Shown one piece after another: positions 17,298 to 25,981 of a stretch of 58,500 nucleotides of DNA; the first letter of the stretch is position 1; every line of letters begins with the position of its first letter. The notes beneath the pieces were generated by a model, which had not been told where the DNA came from, made no database searches, and saw only the letters and a list, made by a program, of their open reading frames with translations. The translations under genes and the position numbers were made by a program. The DNA is from Pseudomonas sp. AKS31 (GTDB taxonomy: Bacteria; Pseudomonadota; Gammaproteobacteria; Pseudomonadales; Pseudomonadaceae). The DNA is taken from positions 1,066,928 to 1,125,427 of the forward strand of contig NZ_JAMLFX010000001.1 of the NCBI RefSeq assembly GCF_023634765.1. The letters run 5' to 3'.

Positions 17298-19148
17298 TCA
17301 GCGTTCCCTGATCACGAACACCGAATCCGGAGTCGACTCAACCTTCAATACGCCTCCGATGAGCCAGACCACTTTGTTTTCCAGGGTCGCGGTGGTCAGG
17401 GCGTGAAACGCCTCGTTGCCTATCCTGGCCGGCAAGCCGGGGTCTGCCAGTTCATTGCCCGGGGTATGGGACAGGCCGACATGATCCACCGCACCCAGTT
17501 TCATAAAATAAATCTGCTCACTGGTTCCGCGCCTGAATACCAGCGTTGGCATGCGGTGTTCGTATGTCAGGGGAAATATGTCATAGCCGCTGCGAACCAA
17601 AAGGGCGCCCAGCAGGCGTCTGAGGTTCAGATCGGTCGGGTAGGTTTTGTAGTGGGTCCACTCGACGGGAAAATGCTTGGGATCGAAGCTGAGCCGTTGC
17701 AGTTCGCTGTCGACCTGGGAGGGGATGCGGATGAGTTTTTTTCCGTTGAAATCGATGGCGGGTGCCACTGCCAGCATGTTCAGCGGGTCGGCATACGCCG
17801 GTGCCGTGGGAAATGGCCGTTGTTTCCACTGATGCAGGACTGCCTGAATGTTGACCAGCCCGGTGCCGGTAATCATCGGTGAGTTGTCCGCGAGTTCGAA
17901 CAGCCTTCTGGCGACGGCCCGTGCAGTGTCGTCAGAGAAGTCGGGAAACGTCTTCGCAACCGAGTGCGATATCGGTTCATTAAAAAAGCGTTTTCCGGGG
18001 TGTATTTCGCCCGGATCGTTACCGATGCGGAACGTCGCAACAGGCTGCATCGAGGGCGCCGTATGGAGCATTTGTTCAAACGCCTCGAAGTGTGTCGGCA
18101 CAAAGTCAGGATGTTGCACAAAGTAGACTTTGGGGGTGGGGGTGGAGCCAGTCGGCACAATCGGATAGTGAAGCCAGCCGAGCTGCACCGACTCCACCAG
18201 TGGTGGTTTGTTCAGATGGCCCCAGGGTAGCCAGAAAAACGGTGTTTGCTCGGCTGGGGCGCTGGCGTCCAGGGTTCTGGGGGGTAGTGGTTGCTCGGGG
18301 GCGTTGATCCGCGCGCGTTTGCTCGGGCCAGGTTGTGAGTCGTCTGTTTCGGCAATTGGCCGGGATCTGCCTGCTGCAGGATGTTCGGGGATTGGCAAGT
18401 GCGGATGCTTGCGGCGCCAGAGTACCGTTCCTGGAATCTGTTCAAAAAATACATCGGGCAAGTCTCTGCTGGTTGCCGAGGTCAGTTGATATTCACCTTG
18501 CTGGTTTTTCCGCACCATGACTGTGCCGTCTGCGGTATCGACGAAGGTATGTTTGAGTTTGTTGTATCGGATTCCACCCGATGAGAGTTCTGCTCTGGTC
18601 AGCGTTTTTGCGTCATCGGCCGCCAGGTAGGAGAGGGACAGCTGCGTGGCTGGGGGGGCTGGTCGAGACTGTGTTGATTGCCAGCCGGGGCGCTGGATGT
18701 GCCAACTGGCCTGACCTTCAATCCTGGTCAGTACCGGGCCGGGAACACCGGGTGCAAAGGTCAGCGGAACGTAATAGTTGCCTTGCAGATCCCGTTCGAC
18801 AACGAACCGGCCTTCGTTGCCGATTTGTGCGTAGGTGCGCTGATCCGGACCGGTGAACAGACCCGTGTTTTCTCCGCTGGGTGTCAGCTCGTTCAATCGA
18901 TCCTGTGGCCAGGCGATGGCACTGCGGGCGGCGCGGTAGGTATCGGGCATATTACTGACGATGACGGCGGGCGGGCGAGTGGTGGAGGTGCCGGGGGCAG
19001 AGGATCCCGTGGTCGAGTCGATGCCAGACAGCGCTGGGTCAGGCATGTTGGCAGTGACGCGAGTACCCGAGCCTGACTGTGCGGGTCTTGTTGTAACAGT
19101 GGTATCAGCTGCCGCCGTCACGGGAATTTTTTTGGGTGGTTTGGCCAT
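17298..19148 (-). CDS. Large paralogous protein 3 of the toxin-associated cluster (unknown function)
   Basis: A 616-residue paralog with the full architecture: MAKPPKKIPV start, low-complexity Ser/Thr/Pro region to about 75, module A at 79-157 (WPQDRLNELTP, TGLFTGPDQRTYAQIGNEG), module B at 172-247 (GGIRYNKLKHTFVDTADGTV, EQIPGTVLWRRK), a linker rich in Pro and Arg, then module C (LPWGHLNKPP, VYFVQHPDFVPTHFEAFEQML, ending VVWLIGG..VFVIRER). It starts 151 bases downstream of the pore-forming gene on the same strand. I cannot assign a biochemical activity. Possibilities are an effector delivered with the neighbour, or a protective or accessory partner. Confidence 0.7.
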   Translation of the reverse strand: MAKPPKKIPVTAAADTTVTTRPAQSGSGTRVTANMPDPALSGIDSTTGSSAPGTSTTRPPAVIVSNMPDTYRAARSAIAWPQDRLNELTPSGENTGLFTGPDQRTYAQIGNEGRFVVERDLQGNYYVPLTFAPGVPGPVLTRIEGQASWHIQRPGWQSTQSRPAPPATQLSLSYLAADDAKTLTRAELSSGGIRYNKLKHTFVDTADGTVMVRKNQQGEYQLTSATSRDLPDVFFEQIPGTVLWRRKHPHLPIPEHPAAGRSRPIAETDDSQPGPSKRARINAPEQPLPPRTLDASAPAEQTPFFWLPWGHLNKPPLVESVQLGWLHYPIVPTGSTPTPKVYFVQHPDFVPTHFEAFEQMLHTAPSMQPVATFRIGNDPGEIHPGKRFFNEPISHSVAKTFPDFSDDTARAVARRLFELADNSPMITGTGLVNIQAVLHQWKQRPFPTAPAYADPLNMLAVAPAIDFNGKKLIRIPSQVDSELQRLSFDPKHFPVEWTHYKTYPTDLNLRRLLGALLVRSGYDIFPLTYEHRMPTLVFRRGTSEQIYFMKLGAVDHVGLSHTPGNELADPGLPARIGNEAFHALTTATLENKVVWLIGGVLKVESTPDSVFVIRER

Positions 19149-19299
19149 GTGAAGTTACTCGTTGAGTGGTGATGCGCAGGCACGGAAGTGCCTCAGCGCA
19201 TTTTTCAGGCGCACTCGTCCGCCTCCCGATGGAGAGGTTCGGCTGCTGCAACTTCGGAGTGCGCACGTGGTTACTTGTTTTCGACTGGCGTGTCGCGCG

Positions 19300-22200
19300 T
19301 CAAGCCGCAGGTACGCTTATCAACGGAGGTGGCGCAAAGAGGGTGAGGTCTTGATGGCTGCAACGATTGATCACGTGCAATGCTGAATATTCAACACGGG
19401 ATTTGTCGCTGCGCAGAATCCAGCCATACGCCGGAAAGTTGTAACTCAGCGCCCCGGGACGGTTGTTGGCGAGAACGATGTTGCTCACTTTGATCTCTTT
19501 ATTGGCCATCGATGCTAAGACTTCGGGCAAGGCTTTCGCCGGCTCGGGTTCTTCAAAGAAACGTGCATCCAGGCCGTCCTGGTAGATCCTGTCGAAGGAA
19601 AGATCGACGGTATGGACGACACCTTTTTCGGTAATCACGCGTACTTGATCTATCAGGTCTTCGCTTTCGTATTCGGGCAGATGAATAATGCAGGTGCCGA
19701 CGTGCAACTGGTTGTTTTCCAGTTTGATCTCGACTTTGCCAAGTTTTGTCGCATCGAGGTCCCAGGTGGAGGAGTAAGGCAGTCTGGCAGGGGCGTTCGC
19801 AAGTGCTCCCGGGGTAGACAATCTGATCGCTATATCGGCAACCAGATGAATCAGGTAGGTGGAGCCAGTACCTTCAAGATTCTGGATCGAGGTTTGCTCC
19901 GGGTAGGAAAAAAGCGAACCGCATCCCGCCCTGTCGAACTTGAAGGGTTTGGTGTCAGGCAATTCAAAGGGGGTCTGGTCTGTGCGACGTGGCAGCGGCA
20001 GTGAAAGCTGCGTTGTCCAGCGATCAAAGCCATACGGATCATGTTTTTTAAGGGGGCAAACATCGGTTTCTGGAGTCAGTCCTGCATTGATGGTGACGCC
20101 GCCTTTAAAAATGAGCACGACTCTGTAGTTGGGACGTGCGGCCATGGTTCTCAAGATCCTGGTCATGTTTCTGGGATCAGTTCCTCCCTCCGCGTAGGCG
20201 AATTCTTTAAGCTTCACTGTGTTTTGGCCAAAGTGATAAAGCAGATTACATCCTACGAAGAATTCTCGATTTTCTTTCCACTCGCCTGAGCCAAAGCGCG
20301 CCTCGACTTTTGTCAATTCGTTGATGTCGTAATCCAGATGCAAGCGAATGACTGCCTCAGTACGTTTCACCGCCCAGAGTGTCGTGTATTTCCTTGATCT
20401 TGGCAGGTAGTAACTCACCTCACGCTGATGATTGATCGAGCACTCGGGAGCGTGGAGGATAAGTGGCCTTTCGGGTGTTCCTTTTTTTACTACGACGACT
20501 TCGATTTCGAGGTTGTGGCCATTTTCTAGTCTGTCGGGCAGGTCTGGGGCATCAGGCAGTCTTAACGAGTAGCCGTCGCCGGTGATGAACGTGAATTTAT
20601 TATTCTGCAATGTGAAGTTGTTTTCGTTTTTCTTATATACATCTTGAATGATTACTACGCTTTTCGGGTTGTCCGCGAATGCGAAGCGGGACCTGATGAT
20701 CAGTGCGCCATTCTCGATCGTCCAGCTTTCGATCAGTTCGTATTTCCAGTTGAGCAAAACAATACTGTCATCTGCGCCGTCTTCGATGATGGCGATGCGG
20801 CCTGGTTTGTGACCGATGATGTATTCGTCAATGCCCGCTTCACCCGAGGCTGTCGCGCCTGGATACGACAGATGAATCTGATCATTCCCCGGCCCCGCAT
20901 TGATGGTGTCTTCGCCGCGCGAATTAATGATGTTGCGTTGATCCGAACCGGTCACAACACTATTCGCCCCGCTGACCGTTTCAACATTCTCGATACTTTC
21001 GAGGCGGCTGTGGAGGGTATGTTTCTTGCCTTCTCTGGCCGATGGGTCGGTTGCGATTATCTGCAGGGTTTGTGCGAGCAGATCAACGTCATAGCCTTTT
21101 TTATCGGTACGGCGGGTGTAATTGTTACCAGCCAGAACTAAGGTATCGGTGCCTGCACCGCCTTTCAGTGTCGAGTATTCGGAAACCTGGACATCCTGTA
21201 CAAGAAGATCTCCAGCCGTCTCAAACACGAAGCGGTCGTCTTTTTCACCTCCGGTCAGCTGTTTTTTTCCTGTCCGATAATGAAAGCTGTTTGGTTTGTT
21301 CTCAACGCCCTCGATCGTGTCCTGACCATCGCTGATGAACCACAGAATGCCTTTGTTAGCGCCCGCTGTTCCCAACTCCGCACCGGGCGTGTCCTTGGTA
21401 ACTCCGTTGCGAGCATCAATGACGTCGTCGCCTCCCTTGATCTGCGGGATTTGTATCGTTTCCCAATAATCCTGTTTGGTCCACCAATTGCGCTTGAATA
21501 CACGGGTAGGTTTGAGGTGGACTTCGAACTTGCCATTAACGATGGCTTCGGTTGTGTCCTTTAATTGGCCAACCAGCAGTTTTCTGGCTGTTTCTTTCAA
21601 TTGTTTCGCGTGTTGGAATCTGGTTTTTGCCAGTAAATAGCGGTTTTGCACAGCCTGATCAGGCGCCATCATGCAGAACGAAAACCAGCCTGTGCGCCAA
21701 CGCTCGTCCAGAGTCAGTTCGATGTAGTCATCAATGTCGTCGACCACGCGCACCGCACCATAAACTTGCGATCCGATGGCCAGGATCGCTCCAGCCGCAA
21801 GCCCGACGGGCCCTGCAAATGAAAAACCTGCCAACGCTGCCGCGCCAAGGATGACCGTCATGGCTGCGCTGGTAATACTCAATCCAGCGCTCACGTAGTG
21901 ATCCATGGCTTCTTTTCCGACGGCACTGTCAGCGGCATTGATCGATCTGACCGCGGTGAAGATATCGAACGGCAATGTCAGTGCGCCGCCGATCAAGCCG
22001 CCGGAGCGACCCAGCCTCAGTGCAAACCGGGTTTTGGCAAAATCCAGCAGGGCCCCTTGCCCGGCCGAAAGCATATTCGACGCAATTTTGCTGACGGCGA
22101 TGTCCACAACGATGGACCCCACTTCCGTACCAATGCCCACGCTGTTGATGACAACCTCGGTGGTGTTGTTTGCTTTGATAGCATCCACCACACCGCGCAA

Positions 22201-22845
22201 CCCCATGAATATGCCGAAACCCTGAATGCCGACACTCGAACCCAGCGCGGCGTAACTTTTTGTCAGTGACACCCAGCGAGGGTTATGTTTGGGCATACTT
22301 GCGTGATACAGGTCCAGTTTCTGTGCCGAGCCCAGTAGTTTTACCAATTTTCTACGGTAGTTACCTTCGTCTGTCGCGGCTTGCGAACTGTCTCTTATCA
22401 GGTGCGGTGCTGTCAGCGGGCGTTCGCTGGCCATTTCAAACAGTAATGCCGGCAATAAGTAACGGTCCTGCCCCGATGACGATTTCATGTGGTGTTCAAT
22501 CGCGACAGCGTCGAATTGCAGCGAGTTGATAAACGATCGCCTGGGTACCCGGGAGAAAGTATTCCTGCCGTTCAGTGGCTGCCCCTCGAAAGTTGCGCCC
22601 AAGGCATCGAGGGAAACTCGTGTGATTGAAATGTTACCTATTTGCAGCGGGCCGAACACCGAGTCGGCGATATGCAACTGATCTGTTTTGCTTTTGCTTT
22701 TTGGACTTGTTGTTTCATCGGTGGTGCGTTTGAGATCAATGGTCGAGGCATGATGCTCATTGCTTTCAAAGCGCATGTCTGTAATGACGACAGCGTCGGT
22801 GATTTCCGCAGTTTCCAATAACGCGTTGCTTATCATGGTGGCCAT
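19300..22845 (-). CDS. TcdA/TcdB-type pore-forming domain protein with RTX-like repeats (putative toxin)
   Basis: A 1181-residue protein starting MATMISNALLETAE, with AAGGAAG eight bases upstream of the ATG. A soluble N-terminal part leads to a long amphipathic/hydrophobic region at about residues 195-390 (SITSAAMTVILGAAALAGF, GPVGLAAGAILAIGSQVYG, ending VVDDIDDYI and ERWRTGWFSF) that resembles the pore-forming/translocation domain of clostridial TcdA/B and of Mcf/FitD insect toxins. Residues 471-660 carry several GGxGxDxL-like calcium-binding turns (GGDDVIDARNG, GGAGTDTLVL, GPGNDQIHL), as in RTX proteins. The C-terminal 500 residues are not recognised and no protease, glucosyltransferase or other catalytic motif is evident. 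No signal peptide. It is more AT-rich than its flanks. The toxin role is inferred from family resemblance. Confidence 0.72.
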   Translation of the reverse strand: MATMISNALLETAEITDAVVITDMRFESNEHHASTIDLKRTTDETTSPKSKSKTDQLHIADSVFGPLQIGNISITRVSLDALGATFEGQPLNGRNTFSRVPRRSFINSLQFDAVAIEHHMKSSSGQDRYLLPALLFEMASERPLTAPHLIRDSSQAATDEGNYRRKLVKLLGSAQKLDLYHASMPKHNPRWVSLTKSYAALGSSVGIQGFGIFMGLRGVVDAIKANNTTEVVINSVGIGTEVGSIVVDIAVSKIASNMLSAGQGALLDFAKTRFALRLGRSGGLIGGALTLPFDIFTAVRSINAADSAVGKEAMDHYVSAGLSITSAAMTVILGAAALAGFSFAGPVGLAAGAILAIGSQVYGAVRVVDDIDDYIELTLDERWRTGWFSFCMMAPDQAVQNRYLLAKTRFQHAKQLKETARKLLVGQLKDTTEAIVNGKFEVHLKPTRVFKRNWWTKQDYWETIQIPQIKGGDDVIDARNGVTKDTPGAELGTAGANKGILWFISDGQDTIEGVENKPNSFHYRTGKKQLTGGEKDDRFVFETAGDLLVQDVQVSEYSTLKGGAGTDTLVLAGNNYTRRTDKKGYDVDLLAQTLQIIATDPSAREGKKHTLHSRLESIENVETVSGANSVVTGSDQRNIINSRGEDTINAGPGNDQIHLSYPGATASGEAGIDEYIIGHKPGRIAIIEDGADDSIVLLNWKYELIESWTIENGALIIRSRFAFADNPKSVVIIQDVYKKNENNFTLQNNKFTFITGDGYSLRLPDAPDLPDRLENGHNLEIEVVVVKKGTPERPLILHAPECSINHQREVSYYLPRSRKYTTLWAVKRTEAVIRLHLDYDINELTKVEARFGSGEWKENREFFVGCNLLYHFGQNTVKLKEFAYAEGGTDPRNMTRILRTMAARPNYRVVLIFKGGVTINAGLTPETDVCPLKKHDPYGFDRWTTQLSLPLPRRTDQTPFELPDTKPFKFDRAGCGSLFSYPEQTSIQNLEGTGSTYLIHLVADIAIRLSTPGALANAPARLPYSSTWDLDATKLGKVEIKLENNQLHVGTCIIHLPEYESEDLIDQVRVITEKGVVHTVDLSFDRIYQDGLDARFFEEPEPAKALPEVLASMANKEIKVSNIVLANNRPGALSYNFPAYGWILRSDKSRVEYSALHVINRCSHQDLTLFAPPPLISVPAA

Positions 22846-23008
22846 CTGAACTTCCTTGTTCTGGCAGATTTTTGTTAATGCAAGTTGTGATAGTACGGTC
22901 GCTTTTATAACGATGTACATCAACGGGTTGTTGCTGTGTATTGCGCGTCAGAGAGGCAATTGTTATGGCGGGGAGATGTAACGAGCAACACGCGAGGTTG
23001 CCGGGAAT

Positions 23009-23044
23009 GCCATCCTCGACTTGAGTTTCTCAAGTCAGGATGGC
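23009..23044. other. Strong perfect-type hairpin between LysE gene and toxin gene
   Basis: Arms GCCATCCTCGACTTGAG (23009-23025) and CTCAAGTCAGGATGGC (23029-23044) pair over 16 positions with one bulged C and a 3-base loop. It lies 42 bases after the LysE stop on the minus strand and upstream of the toxin start. There is no T-run, so it is either a non-canonical terminator or a leader structure. Confidence 0.6.
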
Positions 23045-23085
23045 GACAGATAGACAATAAACGCTGACTCGGTGATTCAGGTGTT

Positions 23086-23715
23086 TTAGTGGCTGCTGAG
23101 CAACGATGCCGCGCCCGCGCCACCGAACAAACCGGCACTGATGCGGTTGAACCAGCTCTGTCCTTTGCCGCTGCGCAAATAACGCGCTGCGCCGTGGGCG
23201 CCGAGTCCGTAGGCCAGCTTGCACAGCAGATCCAACAAGGTCCAAGTGGCAATCATCACCAGCAATTGCGGTAGGAAAGGCTGTTCGGCGCTGAGGAATT
23301 GCGGCAGGAAAGCGGCAAAAAACAGGATGTCTTTCGGGTTGCTGGCGCCCAATACAAAGGCGCGTCCGAACAACGCGCGAAAGCGTGGAACAGCGGCCGC
23401 TTGTGGCACGACGGCGCCCACCGATGGCTGACGCGATTGCTGCCAGCTCTGCCAGGCCAGGTAGAACAGGTACAACCCGCCGACGATTTTCAGGGCACTG
23501 AACAGTTGCTCCGATGCCAGCAACAAGGCGCCCAGCCCCAGCGCAGAAGCACTGAGCAGGCAGATCGAGGCGAATACACCACCGAGAAATGCCGGATAAG
23601 AACGGCGCAACCCAAAGTTCAGACTGTTGCTGATCATCAACAACGACAATGGCCCCGGAATCAGGATCACCACTAATGCAGCGCCGCTGAACAGCAGCCA
23701 GGTTTCCAGACTCAT
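23086..23715 (-). CDS. LysE/RhtB-family amino acid exporter
   Basis: A 209-residue inner-membrane exporter with about six membrane segments. The first helix ends with the family motif VILIPGPLSLLMISNSLNFG, and the rest (GFLGGVFASICLL-like, YLAWQSW, GRAFVLGASNPKDILFF) is standard for LysE/RhtB. ATG 23715 is chosen over the GTG one codon upstream because AGGAGG is six bases from the ATG but only three from the GTG. Substrate unknown. It is between the toxin gene and the purine permease and has no obvious link to either. Confidence 0.88.
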   Translation of the reverse strand: MSLETWLLFSGAALVVILIPGPLSLLMISNSLNFGLRRSYPAFLGGVFASICLLSASALGLGALLLASEQLFSALKIVGGLYLFYLAWQSWQQSRQPSVGAVVPQAAAVPRFRALFGRAFVLGASNPKDILFFAAFLPQFLSAEQPFLPQLLVMIATWTLLDLLCKLAYGLGAHGAARYLRSGKGQSWFNRISAGLFGGAGAASLLSSH

Positions 23716-23804
23716 CACTTTCCTCCTTTTTTGTTGTACTCAAGAATGCGCAAAAGCCCCACCCGATCGGGTGAGGCCGTGTTGAAGCCAGAACCGCGTG
23801 ACGC

Positions 23805-25154
23805 TTACAAGAAGATGAACTTGGCGATGAAGATCGCGCAGAGCACCCACAGGCTCACGGAAATTTCCTTGTACTTGCCGGTACCGGCCTTCAACGCCAC
23901 GTAGGTGATGAAGCCCAGCGCGATGCCGTCGGCGACCGAGAAGGTCAGTGGCATCATGATCGCAGTCACGATCGCCGGGATGGCGTCAGTGGCTTCGTCC
24001 CATTCGATGTGGGCCATGCCGCCCATCATCAGCATCGCAACGTAGATCAGTGCACCGGCGGTGGCGTAAGCGGGAATCATGCCGGCCAGCGGTGCGAAAA
24101 ACATCGCCGCTATAAATAGCACACCTACGGTGACTGCGGTAAGACCAGTCCGACCACCAGCGGCTACGCCAGCGGCACTTTCCACATAGCTTGTTACGGG
24201 AGGAACACCGACCACGGCACCGAAGACGCTGGAGGCACTGTCGGCTTTCATCGCGCGCGAGAGGTTTTCGATGCGGCCATCAGCGTTGACCAGATTGGCG
24301 CGCTGGGCGACGCCCATCAGGGTGCCGGCGGTGTCGAACATGTGTACAAAGAGGAAGGCCAGGACCACGCTGATCATGCTGACGTTAAACACGCCGGCGA
24401 CGTTCATGGCCATGAAGGTCGGGGCCAGACTCGGCGGAGTCGACATGATCCCTTCGTAGTGCACGATGCCCAACCCCCAACCGGCCAAGGTCACGGTGAT
24501 GATGCTGATGAGGATTGCGCCGAAGACTCGGTGATAGCTGAGGATCGCGATCATCAGAAAGCAGATGGCCGCGAGCAGCGGGCCTGGTTCGCGCAGGGAG
24601 CCGAGTTTGATCAATGTCGCTGGACTGTCGACGACGATACCCGCGGTTTTCAGGCCGATCAGGCCGAGAAACAAGCCCACACCCGCACCCATCGCAAAGC
24701 GCAGGCTGACCGGAATACTGTTGAGCAGCCATTCACGAATCCGCGAGAAAGTCAGGATCATGAACAACACACCGGAGACGAATACCGCACCCAGCGCGGT
24801 TTCCCAGTTGTAGCCCATGGTGCCGACCACGGTGTAGGTGAAGAAGGCGTTGAGGCCCATGCCCGGTGCCAGGCCTACCGGCCAGTTGGCGTACAGGCCC
24901 ATCAACAGGCAGCCAAGTGCGGCGGCGATACAGGTGGCGACGAAGGCTGCACCGTGGTCGATTCCGGCATCGGCCATGATGTTCGGGTTGACGAAGATGA
25001 TGTAAGCCATGGTGATGAAGGTTGTCAGACCGGCAATCAGCTCGGTCTTCACCGTGGTGCCATGCAAGCTGAGTTTAAACAGACGTTCCAGCAAGCCACT
25101 GCGTAATGGTGGCGCGAGGTCCAGCGTCGATGCTTCGGATTTGCGGCTTTCCAC
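23805..25154 (-). CDS. NCS2-family purine permease, AzgA type (adenine/hypoxanthine/guanine)
   Basis: A 449-residue inner-membrane transporter of the AzgA/GhxP/AdeP branch. Family landmarks are TELIAGLTTFITMAYIIFVN with NPNIM, GLAPGMGLNAFFTYTVV and the GTLMGVAQRANLVNADG segment. A second, distinct NCS2 permease lies at 6364-7722 in the urate block. The leader contains TTGTGTACAA at 25285-25294, identical to the putative operator of hiuH, so this gene probably belongs to the same purine regulon although 12 kb away. Which purine it carries cannot be told from sequence. Confidence 0.9.
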   Translation of the reverse strand: MESRKSEASTLDLAPPLRSGLLERLFKLSLHGTTVKTELIAGLTTFITMAYIIFVNPNIMADAGIDHGAAFVATCIAAALGCLLMGLYANWPVGLAPGMGLNAFFTYTVVGTMGYNWETALGAVFVSGVLFMILTFSRIREWLLNSIPVSLRFAMGAGVGLFLGLIGLKTAGIVVDSPATLIKLGSLREPGPLLAAICFLMIAILSYHRVFGAILISIITVTLAGWGLGIVHYEGIMSTPPSLAPTFMAMNVAGVFNVSMISVVLAFLFVHMFDTAGTLMGVAQRANLVNADGRIENLSRAMKADSASSVFGAVVGVPPVTSYVESAAGVAAGGRTGLTAVTVGVLFIAAMFFAPLAGMIPAYATAGALIYVAMLMMGGMAHIEWDEATDAIPAIVTAIMMPLTFSVADGIALGFITYVALKAGTGKYKEISVSLWVLCAIFIAKFIFL

Positions 25155-25284
25155 AGCGAGTACTCCTCAAGAGTTTTATTGTTATTTCCAGGGCCGGACC
25201 CATGAGGGGTGGCAGCGGCCCTTTGAGGCATACGCGAATTTGTTGACCATGCGGTCAGGAACTCGCACGCTGTGGATTATGCTT

Positions 25285-25294
25285 TTGTGTACAA
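25285..25294. promoter_or_regulatory. Putative GntR-family operator upstream of purine permease
   Basis: TTGTGTACAA about 131 bases upstream of the permease start, identical to the hiuH-proximal site at 12714-12723. A degenerate copy (TTGTTTACGA) follows about 25 bases downstream at 25319-25328. The rest of the 298-base gap holds a family C REP pair and no gene. Confidence 0.55.
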
Positions 25295-25361
25295 ATAAAG
25301 CAAATATTGTTTTTGATTTTGTTTACGAAAGTTCCGTCGATAGGGATATATCGCCCTTGAT

Positions 25362-25447
25362 GGCCCCATCGCTGGCAAGCCAGCTCCCACAATGATCTCT
25401 GGTGTCCACAAAACCTGTGGAAGCTGGCTTGCCAGCGATGAGGCCCG
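25362..25447. repeat. REP pair, family C (inverted)
   Basis: Inverted pair (GCTGGCAAGCCAGCTCCCAC and its reverse complement) between the purine permease leader and the MarR gene. Arms and spacer (CACAAAACCTGTGG) are nearly the same as at 27208-27291, suggesting recent spread of a whole REPIN unit. Confidence 0.85.
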
Positions 25448-25452
25448 AACAA

Positions 25453-25899
25453 TCAATCGATAACTGTCTGGGTATTCCCCAGAGCCAAATTCACCGCCAA
25501 CCACCCATTCACCGCCGCCTCGCCAGCCTCGGCAAACACTCGCTCCAGCAATTTCACCTGCTCACGCCGCAGCGCCTGTTCAAACTTCGCGCCTTCGGCC
25601 GTCAGCTCCAGCAGACGCTTTCGCTTGTCGGCCTCCGACGCGACGCTGTCGACCAGATGCATTTCCTGTAACTGCCGCAATGGCATGTTCAGCGCCTGCT
25701 TGCTCACACCGAGCAAGGCCAGCAGCTCTTTCACGCTCAAATTCGGATAACGCGCGATGAAAAACACAATGCGCTGATGCACCCGCGACAAGCCACGGCG
25801 TTCCAGCATTTCATCAGCCTTGGCGGTAAACGCCTGGTAGCCGAAGAAAAACGCTTCCATCGCCTGTTGTTGGCTGGCGGGGTTTTTAAGGTCAAGCAT
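25453..25899 (-). CDS. MarR-family transcriptional regulator
   Basis: A 148-residue winged-helix regulator. The DNA-binding part is visible as LSVKELLALLGVSKQALNMPLRQL followed by the wing EADKRKRLLELT; flanking helices would dimerise. ATG 25899 (MLDLKNPASQ) is preferred over a TTG six codons upstream. It is divergent from the aminotransferase gene, and an inverted repeat AGTCAA-N5-TTGACT sits between them (25932-25948), so it probably represses itself and that neighbour. Ligand unknown. Confidence 0.85.
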   Translation of the reverse strand: MLDLKNPASQQQAMEAFFFGYQAFTAKADEMLERRGLSRVHQRIVFFIARYPNLSVKELLALLGVSKQALNMPLRQLQEMHLVDSVASEADKRKRLLELTAEGAKFEQALRREQVKLLERVFAEAGEAAVNGWLAVNLALGNTQTVID

Positions 25900-25931
25900 G
25901 TTGACGTACTCGCTCAAGCTGTCGTAATTTC

Positions 25932-25948
25932 AGTCAACCAGTTTGACT
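25932..25948. promoter_or_regulatory. Putative MarR operator, inverted repeat
   Basis: AGTCAA-CCAGT-TTGACT between the MarR start (25899) and the aminotransferase start (25982); position and symmetry fit a shared operator. Confidence 0.5.
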
Positions 25949-25981
25949 CAATTTTCCCATGCTTTGCTACCGGTGACTTCC

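Noticed and set aside
25155..25452. Possible purine riboswitch in the leader of the AzgA-type permease
   Set aside because: No paired three-way junction or purine-core sequence could be found; the features there are the TTGTGTACAA site and a REP pair.
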